A stretch of 64,000 nucleotides of DNA, from positions 21,303,649 through 21,367,648 of the forward strand of contig NC_066315.1 in assembly GCF_022539315.1 (NCBI RefSeq). The letters are read 5' to 3'. This document shows, piece after piece, positions 1 through 11,583 of this stretch. The DNA comes from Serinus canaria. Its lineage: Eukaryota > Chordata > Aves > Passeriformes > Fringillidae. Under the pieces are notes generated by a model. It was not told the DNA's origin. It did not search any database and worked only from the letters and a program-made list of their open reading frames with translations. A program made the translations under genes and the position numbers. Positions within the stretch are counted from its first letter, which is position 1, and the number at the start of each line of letters is the position of its first letter.

Positions 1-652
1 ATTGTTGTTCACATCCTGACAGGTTGAATTAATTCTAGCATTCACTTGCTTTGCTTTTTTTGGCTGAGTGCAGTGGCCAAGAAGCTGTTCTACATGTAGT
101 GTCCCTTTCTCCTCTGATCCTTTCTTGAGCCTGTCAGTGTGTGGCCGTCTAAGCAGGCTCAGTGGCTTGGGCCTCCCAGAGACTTTGAGTTATTCTGCAC
201 CAGTTGCAAAAACTCTGGCAATGAAGTGCTCCTGCTGATATGCTTCTGAGGTTGTGCAATAGCCCGTGAGCATCTACAGCCAGCAGCAGTAGAAGCAGCA
301 GTGTTAAGGCTGGATACCTCTGTGAGCTGGCTGCCCCAAATAGTATGGGGTCCAAATTACTCTGTTGAACTAAGGCTCCTAAATTTCTCTTAAATCAGTC
401 CTAGGTTTCCTAACAATCAGTCCAAATGTAATCCCTTGCCAATAAATTAACTTGAAGAAGCCTGGAATTCCAGCAATGTTGTTTGAGATCCCCAATGAAT
501 GTCTTGGAAAGTTTACAGCCTTGCCATGTTCTGCTAATCATTTAAACATTTAACTTGCAAAATGCTCAAAGCTTCACCATTTTCATGTTCAATGTCCTGA
601 ATATCCTGGGAAAAAACTTTCTAACTTGAGCATTCAAAACAAGCCTACATTG

Positions 653-688
653 ATTTAGGTGCCTACATTTTTATGTAGGCACCTAAAT
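653..688. repeat. Perfect 16-bp inverted repeat with TTTT loop
   Basis: The arm ATTTAGGTGCCTACAT (653-668) is followed by TTTT (669-672) and by its exact reverse complement (673-688). Related words, TACCTACAT and GGACCTAAG, lie at about 746-774, so this may be the surviving core of an old palindromic MITE-like element. It could equally be a local inverted duplication. No transposase relic is seen nearby. Confidence 0.85.
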
Positions 689-3600
689 AAATGCTTTGCT
701 CTGCCATGCTTTGAACTCTGACCTCTGAAAATCAGCCACTCTAGATACCTACATATGGCTTTAGGGACCTAAGCCTTGGCAGTCAAATTAATGTTTGTGA
801 TACTCTCACATGTTTTCAATAAGAATCTAAACATAAACCAGACCAAAAAATATAGAAGTGGGGGGGAAGGAAAGAAAAACAAGGCTCTGTAGGATATCTA
901 TGTGTTGACATAAAATATGGAATAATCCTGGCCTACTGCATCTGTGTGTGCAGAGTTTTCTTTCAAATGTGAATTATTGAATCAGTAGTTCAGCCTGTCC
1001 TTGGAAAAGAGCTACTGTATCTCACACATACCAAGACAGCAGGCTCCACACTGAGCTGTTTTGAAGTGGCATTCAGGTGCCCACCATGCCTCAGCAGAAG
1101 GTCTTCATTTGCTCCCTGGTAACTTCCTGGGCCTTCTCAAAAATGAATTTTGGTGTCACTGATGAGTAAAGGTTTTTGTGGTTTCTGTTCTTATGCTATT
1201 GCCATAGCTTACCTCTGCCCTAAGGCTGCAGCTCTGGGCATCAGGCCCATTCTGCAAACTGACAGCCTCAGGAGGGCTTCTGGGGGAAGAAAAAGTTAAT
1301 GGTATGAGGCCACATTTGGCAGTATCTAGAAGATGCCCAGGGTTGCTGGCATCAGAAATTACTTGATCTGGTTTTAAATTTACAATATGTCAATGGGGTT
1401 TGTTTTTAAAGGTACAAATATGACCATCCAACCTGCAACCTCAGGAAAAGCTAAATATGTGCTTCAAGGTCCCTTGACAAGCTGTGCTTTATATTTTTTC
1501 AGGAAAAATAAACCCACATTTTTCCATTCAGTAATGTGGCCAGACAGAACAACAATGCAGCAGTAGAGTCAATACAATGACTATTTTGAGACTGCTATTA
1601 GGATTTCTCTATCCAGTAGACTGAAGTCCAAAACAACCCCAAATTTCTCCTGGGGTCTACACTTTATTCTTGCAACTCCTCTCTCTGCTCAGCCGGTTCT
1701 CTGGAGAGCAGCGCAGCTGTGAACAGGATTGGGCATCCACAGCTCCTCTGGGAGGAGAGCAGAGTTTGGGGTTTTCTGGTAAAAGGTAGCACAGCTCAAT
1801 CAGCACTTCAGCTTTTACCACAGTGCTGTTACTCACCAAAAGGTCAAAATAGCACACAGGATTGTGTTCCCTTTACCCCTGCCCTTAAGTCATAGTGTGA
1901 GACAGAGTTCCCCGGTGGGAGAACTAAAGGTGTTTTACTCTTTTATCGTGCCTGGACATAGGTTTAGCTGCAGGAACCCTCCAGCCTTGAAAACTAGAAA
2001 GTATTCTTCATACAAAAACTGGAAAGGTACATGTCTATGCCCAAAACTTAAACTGAAATCCAGAATTATCACCATACCCTTACCAGGAGAACACTTGAAA
2101 AACATGAAAATCGAGTGCTTTCACTGTGTACCTCCTTCCTGCTCTAGAGAACATTTACAGAGAAGCGTAAGAGCTATAGGTCTGCCATAGCCTTGTACCT
2201 ACATGTTTGCTATGGTAGAACCCTCCCAGGCGGGACGGGTACAGAACCTCCAGATTTCAGTCTGGCCCAAATTTTGTAGCAGGAGCTATAGAGGCCAGAA
2301 TTCCTTGGTCAAGCCATAAATTTAGGCAAAGATTTCCCTTCCTGTGTTTGCACCAGCACACACATACTCCTCTCCCATGCAATGTTAGGCAAGAAGATGG
2401 GTTTCACCTAGACAGAAGCATCTGATGGGGTTTAGCTCTTCCATGGCTTTGTGTCTGTGACTCAGCTCAACTGTCTGGCTGTTGCCAAATGTTGTATAAA
2501 GCCCTCCTCATTCTTTACATTCAGTACTTCTCAGTTTGGTTTACACCCACCAAAAATCCTTTCCATGTTTTTCTTCCTTACAAGGAAAATAAACTTGTAA
2601 AGAGGGAGAAGTGAAGGGTTACATCTGGAGAGAGTTATGGCTGTGGCTCAAAGGAACAACTGGAATGTCTGTAATGCGGAAGTTTCTTCCACAAAGCCAT
2701 TTCTTTCCTCTACTTGAGAAGAACAGATACAGGCTGCTGCTGCTCACACAGCACAGCCCCAGTGCACATTCCAGTGAGGAACACCAACAGCATCCCTGAT
2801 GAGAGCAGGGTAGATGATTTACATTGGTGCTGCCCACTCAGCCTCACACATACTGTCAGGAGCAACTCAGCATCAGAAACTCTGCCTGTCCTGAAACTAA
2901 TTACGAAAACCACAGCTTTTGTAAATAGTAGCAACCAGTTTTATAACTGGCCAATTCTGATACTTTTTGGTATGGACTTCCAACAAGCCAAGTGCTTGTA
3001 GTCACTGCTGAAGTCACGTGGCATTGGGGATGTTTGGAGAGGAAAAGACTCTTTGTGTAGGTGGTGACTCTGAGATCAGCAGCACTGAATCCACCACAGC
3101 CTCACAGCTTCATTCACCTGTGACAGATACTATATTAGAGGGTGACATCTTCCACCTTCAGGCTCAACTGTGAATTTTGCGGAGCATGTGGAATGAAGAG
3201 AGAGGAATGGAAAAGACTTTTCTTTGGTGTAAATTAGTGATGGGGAAATACCCATGCAGAGACTCCAACTGACTTCTCTTGCATGTCCAGAATTTCCCTC
3301 AGACTACAGTTCTCAAAGGCTGGGGTTGACATTTTTTTGTTCCATGCAGGTGAGTGGTTCAAAACCACTCCCTGTTCAAGAAAATGCAAAGGTTTGTCAT
3401 TAAACTTTTTAAACAAGAACTTAATTTCAGATTCTAAAATTCAAGTTATATCTGTATCGGATTCTTTAAAGTATGTTCAACTTAACTGCTTAAAAATAAC
3501 CCCATTTCTGAAAAGAAGGGTCAATGTTGGAAATATTTATTTATTTAAGCAAAACTTACAAATTTATTTTAAATTAATGTGTTATCTGTAAAACTATTAT

Positions 3601-6083
3601 CTCCTAAATTTTTACAAGTTTTATAAGTTTGTTTGTTCATAAACAAATTAATTTTGGAATAACGGCATTCAGAGAAGAGAAAAAAAACAAACTATGAGAT
3701 AATAACATCTAAAGTGATAGGGGGTTTTCCATTTGTGAGGCATAGAGTATTTGCAGTGAACAATTTCGTGCATACTGTTCTTGTTTTGCTTTTCTCATAA
3801 GCATGCCAGACTAAGGACAAGGTTCTGTGAGAAATACTGAATTCAACTTGTTTTAAAAAATGCCATTCAGTGGAAAACAAAAGCCAGCCTTCCCCATTGG
3901 GGATCTTCCTATTTTTTCCTGAGATATTCAAGCTTCTCTTTGCAGTCACTTTTTATTTCCTTTCTAAAATGTCTGATATGGAACAAAACTATGGCAAAGC
4001 AAAAGTATTGATTTTAAAAAAATATGCTGTTCACATCAGTGTTTAGTGTATTTTTTGAAATAATTGTGAGGAGAACAGCTACCAGTGTTCCAAACAAGCA
4101 ACATCTGCAGTGCATCTAGCAACTGGCTTTTCAAACATTCCCATGTGTGCTTGACTTGTTCCTGCACCATCTGCAGCAACTGTTCCTGGTAGTTATATGT
4201 GTCACCAGAATGGATCTGGAGGAGAAGTTATGTTGGAAAATGGTGAAAAACACTTTGGAAACACTTGGATAGAGACCTCTCCTAGGAGGACATCTCCTTG
4301 ATAACTCTTGAAACAAATCCAGTGGTCCCAACAAGACAGTTATGGAGGCACTGGGCTGACAGTCCATCATGATGAACCCAAAGATTGTACTGTCCTTGGA
4401 TTTTGCCATTCTTCATGCTTGAGTGCTTATTTGCCTTTCCTGAGCATCCAATTATGCAGGAATTAATTACACACTACATCAAATTCATCTGAGAGATATT
4501 TTGATTTACTAGCTATTTAGCCATCACCACTCTCAAAAATTTGTGTCTCAATTGCAGCAGTTGCTTCACCTTCTTACACTTGGCCTGTGAACAGGGAGTT
4601 TTTTGTCATTGTTATATCAATATTTATTTTATCTCAATATTACAGGAATGTTTGTGGGGTTTATGGAATTATTGATAAAAAACATGAGATAATATGGGAG
4701 CAGAACTGCATACCTTTAGAAATACCTGCTCAGTGATGAGACTCCATTGCCAATGTTCTCCTGTTTCCAAGGAAAAATTTGTCACTTCTTGTCTGTTTAG
4801 TTGGTAATCCACTCAATGTGAGCCACGTTGATGCTGATTCACACTGAAATTACTTTGCAGTCAAAGAACCCCACAAAATTGAATGTTTTCAAGAACTTAG
4901 CCTTCTATCAGTGCTGCAGCTTTCATCAATACATTTATAATCTCATTTTTAATATAAAGGTAGACAAGAACATTAGCCATAAAGAACACAGGGTTACTCA
5001 CAAAACTACAGGACTTACTCCAGATTGAAGGGTCCCTGATTTTAATGGTAATGCTCATTTATAAAAGACTCAGGAGCGCTGAAGACCATCCCATTGCCAT
5101 CACAAAGTGAGAGCTGCTACCAAAACCTCCCTTCTTTCCAAACAAAGAGTGATGGGAGGGTGATTGTGTCTGTGGATATCTTGGCTCTGGCATGGGAGAA
5201 CAGCAGGTGTGAGCTCTTCAGCTCTTCTCAAAGTCTCCCACAGCTTTCTTAGCTGAAAATGTAAATTGGAAGCTGGAAGTGGATAAGCATTTTACCTTAG
5301 CCCATTTCTAGCTTCCTCACATTAGAAACTAAATGGAGTGGAATACATGATCACTCTGTGTGACATTTCTGTTGTAAATGTGTTGTTACAATTATGTGTG
5401 CAGATATACTGAAACTTAAAATGGCTGCAACTGTGCTTAAAGTTTGGTGTTCACTTCTAATATGGAAAGCAGCCATGAAATTATTTACCATGACAAGAAT
5501 AAAATAAATCTTGCACACAGCATAGTTTTAAGGGGAAAAGGAGAAGGATTTGATATATAACCATGCACCAAGGATCCTGATTTGGCAGGATTTCCATTGG
5601 TTTTTCTCTGGGAAATGTTTCTTATCAAGACGGCTATTTGGGATCTTTCTCATCTTTTCTGTTCCTTGGAGTTTTTTCTTAGAGAAAATGTTTTAAAATC
5701 CTAGATATAATCACAATTCTTTTCTTTGCTTTTTCAGACTCAGATGTGCCCTATGTTCTGTGCTTCCCAACACAGACTGCCAGGCAGCTGGGGGAAAAAT
5801 GTTTCTTTATAAATTGAAGCTCTTGTTTCTTTCTTTCTTTACTCCCTTGTCCAGTCATCCAGATTAATTCTTGATGGAGAACATAATTTAGAGCATTTAT
5901 TGCTTTCCCTCAGGCTAGAGGACATATATTTTTTAAAAGGAAATCTTCATAAATAATATTTTGCTCAAATAAATGTGCTTCAGAAGCTGAATTGTTACAA
6001 GCCTTTTCCACCCAGGCAGCTGGCAAATGAACAGCCTCATGGAAAGGGCCTCATTGCTGGGACATGAAGCCAGGACAGCAGCT

Positions 6084-6137
6084 GAGATGTTTTTCTCAGG
6101 TAACTATGGTGGGATGGTTTTCTCAGGTGTGACACAT
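6084..6137. repeat. Imperfect tandem duplication, about 27-bp unit
   Basis: Two adjacent units share the pattern GAGATGTTTTTCTCAGGT and GGGATGGTTTTCTCAGGT and then diverge. It is a small local duplication with no apparent function. Confidence 0.55.
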
Positions 6138-8954
6138 AAACACAGCCACTCGCCTACGTATCCACGGCAGGGCTACTAATCTTTGTGTGCTACCAACCAT
6201 TCTGACCCACAGTTCCTCTGTGCTGGTGTGCTATGACCAGACACAGCAGAGGACACAGGTGGCTTCACAGTGCACGTGCTGCAAGAGCTACTCCTGCCCC
6301 TCCACTGCCACCAACAAACATCTCACCCCTGTAAATGACAAATGTGTTGAGGGGAATGAGATTCGATAAGGAATAAGAAAGAAGGAGGAGGTAAAAAGAA
6401 ACACACTCCCTTCTGCTGGCATGTCATCACTGGAACATCTGCTTTATGTCTGAGTGTACTAATGATCTCTCTGAAACCCCACTGCAAGACAATTAGGGTT
6501 GATAAATCACAAGGGTTTTTTTAGGTTTTAAGATCCCAGATGCTGGGGTGGAAAAAAGGAGGCAAAAAGGAAAGAATGGACATTTTATCTCACCTAAAAT
6601 CTGCTGAGTGCTGACTCAAAAAACCTTAACTTTAAAAAGTTAGTAAAATGTCATAAAACACAAAAAGGGCACGTTTCTTACCACTTTTGTCTGGATTCCA
6701 ACTCATACACAAGACATTCTTCTTGATTCTCTATTTTTTTTGTGGGGGAAAAAAATTAAAAAGGAGCCTGGTCTTCCTAGTCTTTAGGAGTTGTGTGTAT
6801 ATACATGTTCTTGACTGCACACATGAGCTTTTTCATCCAATAAAAAGTCATTTTAAAAAATCAAACCATAAATTATAGGATGATTTCATTGTAAAGGTTA
6901 GGGGAAAGTCAGAATTGTTTCCTAATGTTTATTCTTTCCCTCTCTAGGACAGAGTCCATTACAAGGCAGTATGTATCAGGGGCTTTTCCAGTTGTGTTTG
7001 TACACATTGTCTCCCACACCCTCACACAGTGGTAGAAGGCAGATTACATACTGTTTATAAAGCTAAAGCTGGACAAATTATCTGCAACAGATAGTCTGAT
7101 AAGCCTTAGCCTCCACCTTGCTCACAAATTTTCTGGTAGGGGATCCTGGTGTTTCAGATTAGTTTGCTACTGAAATTTGTGCAAGCAAGGGACAGACTGG
7201 AGGAGCTGCGTGTCAGCTGCACCACTGGGGAGCTGTGGCAGCTCCACGCTTTTCAGAGACCCTGGGGGAACTGACTGAGAAGTTTACAAACACTGAGCAG
7301 CAAGCTGATGCACCACAAAGAAGCCACTAATATTAATGCAAGGTCAGTTTTCTCAAAACTAGTAAACATTGCCTGGAGTTCTTGTCTGGAGTTTGTAACT
7401 ACAGAACCTCCTCTACCTCCAGTGAATTCTGAAAACACAGCTTCCAGATCATTAAGTTCTGTTGTTTAAACCAAAATGGAGGGTGGGATCCTTCAGGAAA
7501 CTGGCACTGCAGAAGTGCTGTTCCTCAGTGGTCAACCACTTACTGTATCTTCTTCATTAAAAGACATGCATATACTTATTTATGTGATGGTGATGAGGAT
7601 GATGATAGTAGAGCTAGAGAAAATTGCAGTGGGTGGTTTCAGTAATCACAGGTTCCAGTCATTAAAAAAACTCTGCAATGCTGATGTCAACTGACATCCT
7701 CCATTGCTTTCCCTGTGCAGGACATTGGCCTTCCATCACAAAGAGCATGGCTGTCAAAGTACATAGTCCTAGAAGTGCATGGTTTGCTTTACATCCTTTA
7801 TATCTGAGTGAATTTCAGACAGTCTGGGAGCCGCCCCTTCCATTGGGCTATGGGGGCTGTTGGAAGCCTTTAACTCAACCTATTGGTTTGTAACTGTGGA
7901 TCACCCATCTAAACAGAGGGAGACGATGTCCCATGAGAGGAAATCACCCTGTGCTCTTGCTGATGCTAATGCAAATGTGCTTTACTATTGATAAATCCAC
8001 TCAGGCAAAACTGGACATGAATTTTAATAAGACTATTTCCCATTGAACAGAAACACCTTGCTCTTGGCATGAAAATAAAAGACAGAAATAGTTGCCTAAG
8101 GGTCCTTCTGGCCATATACCCTCCCTGAAGGGGGATTCTAAAATGCTTCTTGTGCAGGGGCTGGGGGTTAAGCATAAGTGAGAGGGTTGCCCAACAAAGG
8201 AAAATAGGGGTAAAGTGCAGCTCTGGACAAGATGTTTTCCAGCAGTCGTGCCTGCTGTAGGACTGCTGTCCTGCCATAATGTAGCTGTCTTTTTTAACAG
8301 TCAGGGCACGACTGCAAATAAAGAGGAATACAGGCAAGAAGGGAAAAAAAGAAGTGCTTAGGAAGGAAGGGACTGGTGGAAGAACTACTAGAAAGTACTT
8401 TACTATCATCTCCCCAGTAGTAGTCACTCTTATTAGCTGAGAAGGAGAACTAAGAAAGCAACTACCTTGCATGTCCCTGAAATTAATGACTTAGATGGCT
8501 CCCAGACATGTATTATAACCTGTAATTCTGTGATTGGTGACATGAGGTTTAACTCCAATGCAGTGCTTTTTCCAACCTGCGTGTTCTCAGAAAGAAAAAG
8601 CTGCTGATGGGGAGCACCTGACCAGGCTGCCTAGAGCCAGCATTACTAGCTCTCAGCTGGATTCCCACATACATCTGTACAGCACCAGACAGTACCCAGT
8701 TACTTCTTTTTCAAGAATCAAATCCAAGACATCGGTATGCAGTGCAAAAATCCCATCCAACTCATCTAAATGCAGACAATAGGGGGGCTCCACTGGTTTA
8801 CCATCTTAGTACCCTTTGACTTCAACAGTGTATTCCTCTGATTGCCTGGCTATTCCCTTAGCAATTCTCTTCAACGCTTCCGCAGGCTTGGATGCAAAGA
8901 CTGGTATTTTCTCATTCTTTTTCCCCACAATGTTGGGACTTCCAGAACAGCCCA

Positions 8955-10054
8955 GTTCAAATCTACCAGGATTACTGCAAAACATTTGAAAATGTCCCAT
9001 ACAACATCCTTGTCTCTAAAAGGGAGAGACGTGGAATTGATGGGTGGACCACTCCATGAATAAGGAATTGGCTGGATGGTTACACTCAGAGAGTTGCACT
9101 CAAAGAGTTGCTTAATGTCTGGATGGAGACCAGCAATGAGTGGTCTCCCTCAGGGGGCCATACGGCACCAATATTACTTATCATTTTCATAGGGGATATG
9201 AACAGTGATATTGAGTGCACCCACAGCGATTTGTGGATGACACCAAGCTGATTGGTGATGCAGTTGATAATGTGACTGGAAGGGATGACATCCAGGCAGA
9301 CCATGACATGCTTTAGATTTGGGCCTGTGTGAGCCTAATGAAGATCAACAAGGTCAGGTTGGGCAATCCCAAACAGGGACTCAGGCTAGGCAATGACTGC
9401 ATTGATAGCAGCCCTGCACAGGATATCTTAGGGGTATCTGTGGATGAAAAACTGAACAGGAGCTGGCAGTGTACTCAGGCAGACAAGAAGGCCAATCATG
9501 CCCTGAGCTGCATCAATAGAAGCAGGCCCAGCAGGTTGAAAAAGCTGATTCTTTGCCTCTACTCTGCTCTGGGTCTCCCAGCATAGGAAAGGCATGGATT
9601 TGCTGGAATGGGTCCAGAGAAGGGCCACAAATATGATCAGGGTACTGGAGCACCTCTGTTGTGAATACAGACTGAGAGAGTTGGGGTTTTTAGCCAAGCT
9701 CCAGGGAGACCCTTAAAGTGGCCTTAAAGGGGGTCTTAAAGGGGGCCCTAAGGAAAGATGGGACTGACTCTGAATCAAGAGGTGCAGTGATAGGTCGAAG
9801 CTGGTTTTAAACTGAAAGAGGGTAGATTTTGCTTATATATTAGGAGAAAATTATTTACAGTGAGGGTGGTAGGACACTGGAAGTGGTTGCCCAGAGAAGC
9901 TGTGGATGCCCCATCCCTGGAAGTGTTCGAGGCTATGTTGGATAGGGCTTTAAGAAACATGATCTAGCAGATGTGCCCTGTCCATGGCAGGGCAGTTAGA
10001 ACTAAATGATCTTTAGGATTCCTTCCAATCAAACTCTTCTAGAATTCCATAAAG
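8955..10054 (+). mobile_element. CR1 LINE, 5'-truncated, RT C-terminus plus 3' UTR
   Basis: The segment follows the avian CR1 order. First comes a decayed KAFDTVPHNIL-type reverse-transcriptase motif (around 8972-9010, broken by frameshifts). Next are the GGATAAGGAATTGGCTGGATGG-like block (9058-9080), the GACACCAAGCTG block (9239-9250) and an LGV.VDEKLN-like stretch (about 9429-9455). After these come the GGTCCAGAGAAGGGCCAC block (9609 on), the AACTGAAAGAGGGTAGATTT block (9809 on) and the 3' end with ATGATCTTTAGGATTCCTTCC (about 9998-10025). Relative to a usual CR1 it has a short internal deletion near 9575 and a local CTTAAAG-rich expansion near 9710-9750. The ORF is full of stops, so it is dead. 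The 5' boundary is approximate. Confidence 0.93.
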
Positions 10055-10859
10055 TGGTGGGCTGAGGTATCTCTCAGTGTAAGGCTGTAGAAAACTACTG
10101 GAGTGTGATCAACAAATACAAACTGGATGCAAGCCCCTTGACAGACAGGGTAGCTTTTGTGCAAAGTGACTGCAGATCAGCCCAAACAATTATCCTGCTT
10201 ATTCTCAGCAGAGTACAAAGAAGCTGAAAAAAACACCAAAATAATTCTCAACTCAGATACCACTATACATAGACAGTAAGAGGAGAAAAGCTGTACCTCT
10301 GCTCATTGTCACTATTTCAAAGAGTTGATTTGCTAAAACTCTGAGCCGCATTTTAGTATCTTCATTATTCTGAAGAGATTGCAGAGAAGGAGACCATTTC
10401 TTTCTAGCAGGACAAGTCTGCTGAAGTTTGCCATTAACATGACATCCTATCCTAAATATCTGTTACCAAGACCCTGCTCTCTTCATAAAGAGGAAGCATG
10501 CAATAGAGAAGACCTGCAAGGTCACCTAGTCCATCTCCGTGACAATGTTTGTTGTTTTGTTCTTCCCTGGTTTCCCATGTCTTAATTTAAACTTGTTCTT
10601 ACTTCCTTCCTCCCTATCAGCCATATGAATCTCCTTTAAAATAACTGCCTTCCTCCTCAGTATCAGACCAGATAATAGAGTAGATATTTCATGTCTTTCT
10701 CCTGTAGAACCTGAAATTAATCTGCTTCCATTAAGAGCTCAATTACAGTTAATCACTCTTTCCATCACTCTTCTTTCTTGCTTTTTTTGTGCACTTTGCT
10801 TCTATCAGCTGTGGCCAATAGTCCTCTCTTCTTTACCTGCTCACCTGTGAAATTTTTCT

Positions 10860-10910
10860 TTTAGTTACACAACTTTTAGTTGTGTGACAGCATTTAGTTA
10901 CACAACTTTT
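10860..10910. repeat. Short direct repeat with an internal inverted copy
   Basis: TTTAGTTACACAACTTTT occurs at 10860-10877 and again at 10893-10910. Between them lies an inverted near-copy of its core (AGTTGTGTGAC, about 10878-10888), so the sequence can fold into alternative hairpins. This is typical of a small replication-slippage or template-switch event. No functional reading is offered. Confidence 0.75.
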
Positions 10911-11544
10911 TTTAATAACCTCTTTAATTATTAGTGAATATTTGGACCTGCATCTGATTTAATTTGCAAGAAAATCAGCAGTGGTGGACCTTTAGGATGA
11001 GATAATGTTTTTTCACTTGTTCTTAGTTAGAATCCTGCTCTTCCTTGCTTACAAGTTCCCTAGCTTGCTGCCTTTATAATTCCTTTGAGGACAATAACAC
11101 TTTCTCTTGTGCTTCCTTTCCCAGTTCCCAATATCTACTAAATCTACTTGTGATGCTTCCATCATTATTTTTTTCACTCCTGGTTGTTGGCTTCCAAGCA
11201 AGCCTATCCTGGCACCTTCTAGAGGAGCTGACCTCAGGAGAACAAATGCTAGTTACCACTAAAAACAAATGACCAGTCACAATTAACTGCTCAGGTACTA
11301 ACAACCCTTTGCTTTTACCTTATATGCTTAATTGCACTCATTTAAAATGCTACTGGAAAAGATAGCAATTTTCCAATAGATTTCATTATACTGTAGCACA
11401 AATACATATATATGTGTATAAATCTATGAAAGGTCACATCCTTGCTGGTACTAAGGATTTTCAAGCTGCTTTCACTCTGTCACTCACTGCCTTTTACTAA
11501 AATGCTTTAGTGGCTTTTGGATTACTGTGAGGCTGGCCATCATA

Positions 11545-11583
11545 GCAGAGTTATATTCCAATTAACTTGGAATATAACTCTGC
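11545..11583. repeat. Perfect 17-bp inverted repeat with 5-nt loop
   Basis: The arm GCAGAGTTATATTCCAA (11545-11561) and its exact reverse complement (11567-11583) enclose TTAAC. Perfect arms of this length with such a short loop are unusual in unconstrained DNA. No tRNA, snoRNA or histone-type context accompanies it. The hairpin has no mismatches or bulges and its stem is shorter than most miRNA precursors, so a recent inverted duplication is the simpler reading. Confidence 0.88.

Larger units (their letters stand above)
1..8949. other. Gene-free AT-rich unique DNA
   Basis: No exon, RNA gene or recognisable transposable element could be supported here. All open frames are short, lack a coherent start, splice signal or protein-like composition, and occur on both strands at similar density, as expected for non-coding vertebrate DNA. 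The stretch contains a perfect hairpin (653-688) and a small tandem duplication (6084-6137). The longest ATG-initiated frame (168 codons, minus strand, 7966-8472) resembles no protein I know. Old repeats too diverged to recognise by eye may be present. Confidence 0.6.

Noticed and set aside
2500..2530. TATAAA-containing stretch (TTGTATAAAGCCCTCC) resembling an LTR promoter
   Set aside because: No paired LTR, TG...CA ends, primer-binding site or retroviral coding relic could be found around it.
7968..7975. ATGCAAAT octamers (also at 16345, and in reverse near 36691 and 42050)
   Set aside because: Four matches to an 8-mer in 64 kb of AT-rich DNA on both strands is about what chance predicts.
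7966..8472. A 168-codon ATG frame on the minus strand
   Set aside because: It is the longest frame outside the CpG islands and has a real ATG, but its peptide shows no domain or family resemblance, and no promoter, splice site or polyadenylation context supports it. A chance frame is most likely.
9329..9697. Frames of about 85-90 codons on both strands
   Set aside because: The + frame is a relic of the CR1 reverse-transcriptase C-terminus and the minus frame is its shadow. Neither is an independent gene.
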